A stretch of 64,000 nucleotides of DNA from CAVVJA01 sp963779485 (GTDB lineage: Bacteria > Actinomycetota > Actinomycetes > Mycobacteriales > Jatrophihabitantaceae), in the NCBI GenBank assembly GCA_963779485.1, contig CAVZYJ010000014.1, forward strand, positions 90,310 to 154,309, in the 5' to 3' direction. Under the pieces are notes generated by a model, which saw only the letters and a program-made list of their open reading frames with translations, was not told where the DNA came from and did not search any database. This document shows, piece after piece, positions 1-6,069 of this stretch (the stretch's first letter is position 1; each line of letters opens with the position of its first letter). A program made the position numbers and the translations under genes.

Positions 1-211
1 GCGTCACTTGCGCGGACACACTCGTCGTCAGGCTTGCGTCGTAGAGGACCGGCACCGTCAGCGCGGTGGCCTTAAGGTGCCTACTCGTCACACTGCCGTT
101 GACTCGTTCGCTGCTGGCACCCTCGAGCATGGCCAAGAGCCCAAGCACCAGCCCACCGGCCACAGCGCCGACAACGAGTCTTTTCCGTAGCCGCTGGTTT
201 TCGTTTCTCAC
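1..211 (-). CDS. Membrane-anchored hypothetical protein, 5' part only
   Basis: Minus-strand reading frame that starts at a GTG at 211 and is still open at the left edge, so only about 70 residues are seen. A short basic N-terminus (RNENQRLRKR) is followed by one hydrophobic segment (VVGAVAGGLVLGLLAML) and then an extracellular-type Ser/Thr/Val-rich stretch. This looks like an N-terminally anchored, outward-facing protein. The family cannot be told from this piece. The other frames over this stretch have no such organisation. The Shine-Dalgarno match (GGGCGGATC) is weak, so the start is uncertain. Confidence 0.45.
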   Translation of the reverse strand, partial: MRNENQRLRKRLVVGAVAGGLVLGLLAMLEGASSERVNGSVTSRHLKATALTVPVLYDASLTTSVSAQVT

Positions 212-340
212 GATCCGCCCGTCTGATCGCCGTTGCGAATGTTTGGCCCCCAGATGCCGCTCTTCCGACATAGTAGTTGATATTTGGCGGACAGTTCCAG
301 TCCGCGATCACCACGACACGCTAGGTGATGGCACGAGCGG

Positions 341-1009
341 TCAGGACCCAGCGTGACGTAGGCCATAGCGATGGCCACGTGCCTCGTCGCGGCGGACGTG
401 CTCCAGGAACTCCGGCGGGCAGACGGTGGCATCGTCGCCGAGCAACCGAGCTCGGTAGGTAGCCTCCGCGGCGGCCTCGAGGTTGACCGCCCGGCAGAGG
501 GCGAGATCAGCCGTGTCAGCCACGACCAGGCAACCGTGGTGGCGGAGCAGTACCACGTCGGCGCCGGCCGTGAGCTCTGCGGCCGCTGCCTCGGCGAGCT
601 GGGCCGAACCTGGGTGCAAGTACGGGACTGTCGCGATCGAGCGCAGGTAGAACGCGTGGTCGGTCGTGATGGTGCGGATAGGGATGTCGAGTCCGTGCAG
701 CAAAGTGGCCACGGGCGGGTGCAGGTGCAGGCTCCAGGTGACGTCCGGCCGGACCCGCAGCGCCGCGAGGTGCAGCAGGAGCTCGCTGGTCGCGGCGTTC
801 GCGCCCTCGAGGTGCTGCCCGTCGTGCGCGACCAGCACCAGATCGGCGGCGCTCAGGTCAGCGAGGCTCCATCCGCTCGGTGTCACCCACGCGTGGTCGG
901 CGTCGTCGTCGGCTCGGACGGCGATGTTGCCGCCAGCAGCCACCACGAGCCCCGCTCCGACGACCGCGCGCCCGAGACCGATCACCCGCTCTCGGATCCG
1001 ATCGGTCAC
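341..1009 (-). CDS. Class II aldolase/adducin-family sugar-phosphate aldolase
   Basis: A 222-residue protein of the fuculose-1-phosphate aldolase / MtnB superfamily. Family marks are GGNIAVR near residue 27 (phosphate loop), the HLHPP zinc-ligand pair near residue 97 and a second zinc-ligand segment RHHGC near residue 155. The GTG start overlaps the stop of the upstream mtnA by 4 bp (GTGA), so the two are translationally coupled. In this family such a partner of MtnA can be either the methylthioribulose-1-phosphate dehydratase of methionine salvage or the aldolase that splits 5-methylthio-/5-deoxy-ribulose-1-phosphate into dihydroxyacetone phosphate and a short aldehyde. The other methionine-salvage genes (enolase/phosphatase, dioxygenase) are absent here, so I favour the aldolase role. 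The exact substrate is inferred. Confidence 0.8.
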   Translation of the reverse strand: MTDRIRERVIGLGRAVVGAGLVVAAGGNIAVRADDDADHAWVTPSGWSLADLSAADLVLVAHDGQHLEGANAATSELLLHLAALRVRPDVTWSLHLHPPVATLLHGLDIPIRTITTDHAFYLRSIATVPYLHPGSAQLAEAAAAELTAGADVVLLRHHGCLVVADTADLALCRAVNLEAAAEATYRARLLGDDATVCPPEFLEHVRRDEARGHRYGLRHAGS

Positions 1010-2010
1010 GCCGGAGTCTCCCCAGCCGCTGGCCGGACCACTCTTCGCTCCGTAACCAGTGCGGTGACCAGGTCGGCCGGCGTGACGTCGAAGGCTGGGT
1101 TGAGGCCCCGCGCCCCGGTCGGAGCAATCCGAACCGCGCCGACGCTCAGCACCTCGTCCTGCGACCTGAGCTCGATCGGCACGGCTGCGCCGTTCGGCGT
1201 CTCGGCGTCGACCGTGGACTCGGGCGCGGCGACCACGAACGGCAGCCCGACCCGGGCGGCAGCCAGCGCCAGCGGAAACGTTCCCACCTTGTTGACGACA
1301 TCTCCGTTGGCAGCCACCCGGTCAGCCCCCACGACGACGGCGTCCACCAGACCACTCGCGACCACGCCGGGACCGGCGCCATCGACGACGATCTGGTAGT
1401 CGGCTCCAAGCCGCTCCAGCTCCCAGGCGGTCAGCCGGCTGCCCTGCAGCAGCGGTCGGGTCTCGCCCACGTACACCGAGCCGAGCCGGCCCAACGACGA
1501 CAGCGAGTGGACGACGCCCAGCGCGGTGCCCCATTCCACGGTGGCCAGGGCTCCTGCGTTGCAGTGTGTGTAGACCCGCACCCGGTCGCTGCCGACGAGG
1601 TCGATGAGCAGCCGTGCGCCGGTGGCACCGATAGCCCGGTTCACCTTGCCGTCCTCGGCCATAACTTGCAGCGCCTCGTCCTTGACTGCGACAGCTCCCT
1701 CCGGGAGACGGGCGAGCACCCGATCCACCCCGCGGGCGAGGTTGACCGCGGTGGGTCGAGCCGCGCGCAGCCGCTCGATGGCGGCCTGCAGCGCGGCGTC
1801 GTCCCAGCCCGCGTGCGCGCCTTCCTGGACGGCGAGCAGCACGCCGAGCGCACCGGCGGCGCCGAGCAGCGGAGCGCCTCGGACGGCCAGCCGTTGGATC
1901 GCGTCGATCAACTCGTCCACGGTCGTGATCGACAACTGGCGCTCCTCGCGGGGCAGCCGAGTTTGATCGAGCAAGACGATATGGTCATCCACCCAGTCGA
2001 TGCTTCGCAC
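1006..2010 (-). CDS. mtnA: S-methyl-5-thioribose-1-phosphate isomerase
   Basis: A 334-residue eIF2B-alpha-like isomerase. It converts methylthioribose-1-phosphate (or 5-deoxyribose-1-phosphate) to the ribulose-1-phosphate form. Recognised from the N-terminal LLDQTRLP, the RGAPLLGAAGALG loop, the catalytic-cysteine segment VYTHCNAGALAT and the Asp-bearing segment VVVGADRVAANGD. The GTG at 2010 was chosen because GGGAGG lies 5 nt upstream and the protein then begins VRSIDW, as in other MtnA proteins; an upstream start at 2040 is open but has no better site. It is the first gene of a two-gene operon with the class II aldolase. No kinase or nucleosidase lies nearby, so those steps must be encoded elsewhere. 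Confidence 0.9.
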   Translation of the reverse strand: MRSIDWVDDHIVLLDQTRLPREERQLSITTVDELIDAIQRLAVRGAPLLGAAGALGVLLAVQEGAHAGWDDAALQAAIERLRAARPTAVNLARGVDRVLARLPEGAVAVKDEALQVMAEDGKVNRAIGATGARLLIDLVGSDRVRVYTHCNAGALATVEWGTALGVVHSLSSLGRLGSVYVGETRPLLQGSRLTAWELERLGADYQIVVDGAGPGVVASGLVDAVVVGADRVAANGDVVNKVGTFPLALAAARVGLPFVVAAPESTVDAETPNGAAVPIELRSQDEVLSVGAVRIAPTGARGLNPAFDVTPADLVTALVTERRVVRPAAGETPA

Positions 2011-2074
2011 TGGCACCTCCCGCCCCGTCAGCCTGCCCAACGACGACCATCGTCGCCTACCGTCGATCCGGTCG

Positions 2075-3208
2075 TCAGCGAGCGACCGCGCGAACTAGGC
2101 GGCGGACGTCCAAGGCGATCTCGCGCAGCAACCCCGACAGCAGGATGCTGATGCCGACGGTGTAGAGGCCGATTGCCCCGGGCGCGCCCCGCGAGCCGAT
2201 GGTCGGCAGTTCGCGGTCGTCGAGCAGGTTGAGCGGACCGAGAATGGCCTGCAGCCCGGTCGCATAACCGGTCGCGGCCACCACCGCGTCCGGTGCCGAT
2301 CGGGAGCGGTCGGCATGGACCACGTCCCGACCGTCGAGGGCGATCACGCCGCTGCGGATGGCGATGGTGCCCGACCGAACCGCGGCGACGAACCCGTGAT
2401 CCAGCACCGGCGCCGTGCCGGTGCGTCGAAACTGCGTGTAGGGCGCCTTCGGTCGGGGCAGGCCGTGCGCGGAAAGATCGGGAACGGTAACCCGACGCAT
2501 AGCGGTCGCCAGTGGATTGATGATCGCGCCCGGCGCGTAGCGCAGCGCGATGCCAACCGTCTGGGTCGGCACTCCGTAGCTGTCTCGACGCAGGATGGTC
2601 GGCGGCGTGCGCACGGCCATCTCTACGGTGACGTCCCGGGCGGCCGCCAGGTCAGCTGCGATCTCGGCCGCGGAGTTGCCCGATCCGACCACTAGGACAC
2701 GCTGTCCGCGGTACGAGCTCGGATTGCGGTACTCCGACGAGTGGATCACGGGCGGCCGGAACGTGGCCTGACCGGGCCAGTTCGGAATGCGCGGTTCGGT
2801 ACACGCTCCGGTCGCCAGCACGACCCGCTCGGCCCGCAGCGGACCGTCCGACGTCGACAGCGTCCATCCGTCCCCGTTGTGCGGCATGAGGCCTTGGAGT
2901 TCGACGCCAAGCTGTGGCCGGACCTCGAACCGCTGCGCATAGCGTTCGAGATAGGCGATGAAGTCGTCGCGGGCCACCCAGGCCCCGAACGTCGACGGAA
3001 TGGACAGGCCCGGCAGGCCGGACAGCCAGCGAATCGTGTGCAGCCGGAAGCTGTCGTAGCGGGTTCGCCAGGCCGAGCCGATCGAATCGGCTCGATCGAT
3101 GACGAGCGTTGGAATGCCGGCACCCTGCAACCGAGCGGCCGCGCTCAGCCCGGCCGGTCCCGCGCCGACCACGACTACGCGATGCGTCACGGGGCCGACG
3201 GTAGTCAC
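2075..3208 (-). CDS. Flavin-containing monooxygenase (YUCCA/CzcO-like)
   Basis: A 377-residue two-dinucleotide-domain flavoprotein. The FAD-binding GAGPAGLSAAARL is at the N-terminus. The FMO-identifying segment FRPPVIHSSEY lies mid-protein, the NADP-binding VVGSGNSAAEIA follows, and the C-terminal ATGYATGL motif is present. The family oxygenates nitrogen, sulfur or carbonyl compounds with NADPH and O2; the substrate is not predictable. The GTG at 3208 has GAAAGG 7 nt upstream. Earlier in-frame starts up to 3247 would run into the palindrome at 3247-3270. It stands alone, transcribed toward mtnA but separated from it by 64 bp. A small dimeric oxidoreductase of another class is unlikely given both motifs. 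Confidence 0.85.
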   Translation of the reverse strand: MTTVGPVTHRVVVVGAGPAGLSAAARLQGAGIPTLVIDRADSIGSAWRTRYDSFRLHTIRWLSGLPGLSIPSTFGAWVARDDFIAYLERYAQRFEVRPQLGVELQGLMPHNGDGWTLSTSDGPLRAERVVLATGACTEPRIPNWPGQATFRPPVIHSSEYRNPSSYRGQRVLVVGSGNSAAEIAADLAAARDVTVEMAVRTPPTILRRDSYGVPTQTVGIALRYAPGAIINPLATAMRRVTVPDLSAHGLPRPKAPYTQFRRTGTAPVLDHGFVAAVRSGTIAIRSGVIALDGRDVVHADRSRSAPDAVVAATGYATGLQAILGPLNLLDDRELPTIGSRGAPGAIGLYTVGISILLSGLLREIALDVRRLVRAVAR

Positions 3209-3246
3209 TCGCGGGCCTTTCGAGCTGGCAATTGGCCGCCCGGGCA

Positions 3247-3270
3247 AACATCAGCCAGCTGGCTGATGTT
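3247..3270. repeat. Palindromic element P1 (24-bp perfect inverted repeat)
   Basis: A perfect 24-bp palindrome centred on CCAGCTGG. Its core matches the consensus ATCNGCCAGCTGGCNGAT shared with copies at 5051, 8950 and 9082. It lies between the monooxygenase start and the decayed LuxR gene, so it could be an operator for either. Confidence 0.7.
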
Positions 3271-3490
3271 GCGTCACGCGGCGGCCGGCAGAGTGGATCC
3301 AGTGGAGATTCGGATAGCCCTCGACACAGTCGAGCCGCCGGCCGGCCGGGTGCGGCGGGTATCGGCCGATGATTGGTCGCCCGGTGGTCAGGGCGAAGGG
3401 ATCCCCTTTGTTGGTTGGCTGGGCCTGCTGCGAGCGCTCGACGAGCTGATGGCGTCGCCCGACGACGCCGCTCCGCAGGATGCCGACCAG

Positions 3491-3496
3491 TAGCAT
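3491..3496 (+). promoter_or_regulatory. Likely -10 box (TAGCAT) of the decayed LuxR copy
   Basis: TAGCAT ends 7 nt before the ATG at 3504. The same hexamer at the same distance precedes the intact paralogue (6057-6062, GTG at 6070). Conservation in an otherwise decayed gene points to a leaderless promoter. Confidence 0.4.
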
Positions 3497-3503
3497 CCGC
3501 GGC

Positions 3504-4994
3504 ATGCCCGTCGCAGGACCGTTGACGGCCTTGTACGGGCGGGCGGAGGGGGGAGCGGCGCTCGTCGCCTGGCCTCGGGGCGACCGGCGCTGGCCTCGTC
3601 GAGGGCGAGGCCGGCATCGGCAAGACCGGCTGCTCAGCGAGACGCTGGACCGGGCCGCAGCCGAGGATTCAGGTTGCGGTCGGGCACTGCGAAGAGCTGG
3701 AGCAGACCGTCCTTCGGGGTCTCGCCGCGCCTCGTATGCACTCGCGTCGCGATCCGCGGCGCGCCACCGCCCGACGAGGGTCCGATCACCGTGACGAGCG
3801 ATCCCGGCCTCCAGTTCCGCGCGGTGGACGCCGTCGTCGACCTGGTCGCGCTGCACACGCCACTCGTCATCGGACTGGACGACCTCCAGTGGGCCGATCC
3901 GTCCAGCCTGCTGACGATCAGCACGATCGGCCGTCGCCTGGCCGACCTCCCGGTAGCGCTCATCGGGTGTTACCGGCCGGCGCCGCGCTCACCCCAGCTA
4001 GAGCGGACGGTCGAGTTCCTGCGGGCCGCGAGTGCTCAGGAGCTGAGTGTTGGCCCGCTCGGCGAGTACGCCGTGGTCGAGTTGGTCGCGGAGATGGTCC
4101 CCGCTGAGTGCGGTGAGACGTACAACCTGATAGTCAGCCGCGGCGTGCTGGCGTTGATCTTCTTCCATCGAAATGACCTTGCCCGCGTTGAGCAGACCGC
4201 TGAGGTGGCTGTGCGTCAGCTTGCTGCGACCGGCGCTCGATATCGCGCGCAGTGGGCGATGTGCGCGCAGGCGCTCGTCCTGAAAGCTCAGGGCAAGATC
4301 GCGGAAGCATATGCGACCTCGTCCGAGAGCTGGGATTTCTGCGCCGACCTCGGGCTGGCGCTGGAGTACCGCGTGCTCGGGCCTGAACTCGTTCGTCTGG
4401 CGCTCGCCGTTGGCGACCGGGAACGCGCTGGGGTCGTGTCGGCCGCCGTCGCCCAGCTGGCGGCAGGCAACAACCTGCCGTCGCTGACCGGCACCGCCTT
4501 TGCGCTGCCAGGGATTGGTCGACGGCGATCCGGAGATCCTGAGCGCGGCTGTCGACGCTTACGCGCGCAGTGCGCGGCTTCTGGAACGGGCGCAAGCCTG
4601 CGAGGACGCGGGCGCGGCTTTCGCTCGACAGCGCCGGGTAGATCGGGCTCGGCCCCTGCTGCGTGACGCCCTCGAAGCCTACGAACGGCTCGACGCCGCT
4701 CGCGACGTTGCGCGCACAGAGGCTGGGGTACGCGCTGCTGGCTTCCGGCCCGGACGCCGTGGAGAGCGCAGCCGGCCACGTGACGGCTGGCCGAGCCTTA
4801 CGCCGACCGAGCAGACGGTCGCGCAGCTCGTCGCCGAGGGCCTGTCCAATCCGCAGATTGGCGATCGTTTGTTCGTGTCGCGCCGGACCGTGCAGACCCA
4901 CCTCTGGCATGTGTTCGCGAAGCTGGACGTATCGTCTCGGGCCCAGTTGGCCGCTGAGGTCATGTGCCGCAGCGCGGCCGATCTCGCACGCTGA
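3504..4994 (+). pseudogene. Decayed large ATP-binding LuxR regulator (LAL type)
   Basis: Remnant of a paralogue of the intact regulator at 6070-8925. A Walker A segment GEAGIGKT lies near 3610, a Walker B-type GLDDLQWADPSSL near 3870-3910 and a C-terminal LuxR helix-turn-helix (LTPTEQTVAQLVAEGLSNPQ onward) at about 4798-4970. The pieces lie in at least three reading frames, with shifts near 3630 and 4500-4530. Roughly 1.3 kb matching the middle of the intact copy is deleted near 4100-4140. The intact family length is about 950 residues, while this remnant spans under 500 codons. The C-terminal DNA-binding half (4500-4994) is still open and could in principle yield a short protein. Confidence 0.85.
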
Positions 4995-5050
4995 CCCGAA
5001 GGAGAACCCTCGGGTCCGGATCTCGTTGCGCGGCCAGCCGCGGTCGAGGA

Positions 5051-5068
5051 ATCGGCCAGCTGGCCGAT
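5051..5068. repeat. Palindromic element P2 (18-bp perfect inverted repeat)
   Basis: ATCGGCCAGCTGGCCGAT, a perfect 18-bp palindrome followed by GTC like the other copies. It lies 56 bp after the end of the decayed LuxR gene and 69 bp before the small gene at 5138. Confidence 0.7.
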
Positions 5069-5137
5069 GTCTTCGTCGTCGCGCGATCGCAGTCTGGAGC
5101 CCTCACGTCACCTGCCGACGCCGCGAGGAGGACGACA

Positions 5138-5404
5138 ATGGTCGGTCAGTCAGCCGTCGAGACGCTTCGCGCCTACGGGTACGACGCCCGCTCTGACGGC
5201 TTGGGCAACGTCCAGGCGAGAGTCTGGCAATGGCATGCCGACGACACCCAGACCGCGTCGTGGGTGGCCGTACCCACCGACCAGGCCGCCCTGCTCGGGT
5301 GGCTCGCCAACGCGTTGCGCGACAACGCACGCGGGCGGGTGAGTGTCGCCGGCGACGCGCGACCAGCAGTTCGTGCCCTCGTCATTGCGGAATCCGCCAG
5401 CTAA
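5138..5404 (+). CDS. Small hypothetical protein, 88 residues
   Basis: The ATG at 5138 sits 5 nt after a strong GAGGAGG site, which fixes the start; the frame is open further upstream but has no comparable site. The product begins VGQSAVETLRAYGYDARSDG after the Met and contains AWVAVPT-like and LLGWLANALRDN segments. I recognise no domain. Alternating charged and hydrophobic residues suggest a small soluble protein. It is followed 14 bp later by another small gene, so the two likely form one transcript. Palindrome P2 lies in its leader and may control it. Function unknown. Confidence 0.6.
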   Translation: MVGQSAVETLRAYGYDARSDGLGNVQARVWQWHADDTQTASWVAVPTDQAALLGWLANALRDNARGRVSVAGDARPAVRALVIAESAS

Positions 5405-5418
5405 CAAGGGAGCCAGTC

Positions 5419-5559
5419 ATGTACCAGCATCTGACCGCGATCGAGGCCGACCACCGGCGAGATCACATCGCCAGAGAGTTCCGGAAGGCCGAGCGCCGGT
5501 ACCGGCGCGCCGAAGCCACCAGGCCCGAGCGCCGCTGGCGTACCGGCCGTCGACCGTAG
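5419..5559 (+). CDS. Very small basic protein, 46 residues
   Basis: The ATG at 5419 follows AAGGGAG at a good distance. The protein starts MYQHLTAIEADHRRDHIARE and is very rich in Arg, His and Glu, ending in RRWRTGRRP. It could be helical through most of its length and might bind nucleic acid or a partner protein. No family is recognised. It sits 14 bp behind the 88-residue gene and is probably cotranscribed. It is too short for many gene callers. Support comes from its ribosome site and position, not from homology. Confidence 0.45.
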   Translation: MYQHLTAIEADHRRDHIAREFRKAERRYRRAEATRPERRWRTGRRP

Positions 5560-6056
5560 TTCGCCGTCCGCGCCCCGATTCGACCCGCGGCCCGGAGCAC
5601 TCTCGTACCATCGTTGATGCACCGAGATGGCAAGGCCAACTGGTACTTCCTGACCTGGCTCGGACGGACGACCCCCGATGGTTCTCCGTCGAGCTGCGGG
5701 AACCATAGCGGCCGGCGACTGTCCGGAGGCCGGCGACTGTCCGGAGGCCGGCGACTTTCGCTGGCTTCGGCAGCCACTGCGGGCTCGGTTCACCACACGG
5801 GCGGCGCCGGCCGGGGAGGTCGAGCGGTAGCGAGCCCGACCGCCGTCGAGCGCAAACCGGACGACTCCCGCGGTCATTTGCGACCGTGATCTTGGACTTG
5901 CTGCCTCAGGGCGACGCTTACTCGAAGATCACGATGCCAGCGGCGGATGGTCCTGCCGCCATGAGCGGCCCGAAAGCGATTTCGGACGCGACGAGGAAAC
6001 CGCGCCAGATGCTGTCCGATGTGACGCAGGCTGGACGCCAGGCCCGCCTCCGGCAC
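5560..6056. other. Intergenic stretch before the LuxR regulator
   Basis: About 500 bp with no convincing gene. An open frame at 5614-5889 exists but owes its length to GC bias and reads through the 18-bp tandem repeat. It has no family likeness and no good ribosome site. Confidence 0.5.
5711..5756. repeat. 18-bp tandem repeat, 2.6 copies
   Basis: Units GCCGGCGACTGTCCGGAG at 5711-5728 and 5729-5746 are identical, and a partial third unit runs to 5756. Each unit contains GGCCGGC-type self-complementarity at its junction. The block lies between the small genes and the LuxR regulator, and no function is evident. Confidence 0.85.
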
Positions 6057-6062
6057 TAGCAT
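6057..6062 (+). promoter_or_regulatory. -10 box TAGCAT for leaderless LuxR mRNA
   Basis: TAGCAT lies 7 nt before the GTG at 6070, and no Shine-Dalgarno sequence is present. The same arrangement survives in the decayed paralogue (3491-3496 and ATG 3504). This is typical of leaderless actinobacterial promoters. Confidence 0.5.
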
Positions 6063-6069
6063 CGACGTG

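Noticed and set aside
371..2151. Long plus-strand open frames opposite the aldolase and mtnA
   Set aside because: Low-complexity Arg/Pro-rich translations produced by GC bias; the minus-strand frames carry full family motifs.
5614..5889. Plus-strand frame of 91 codons over the tandem repeat
   Set aside because: Its length comes from the repeat and GC bias; no ribosome site or family likeness.
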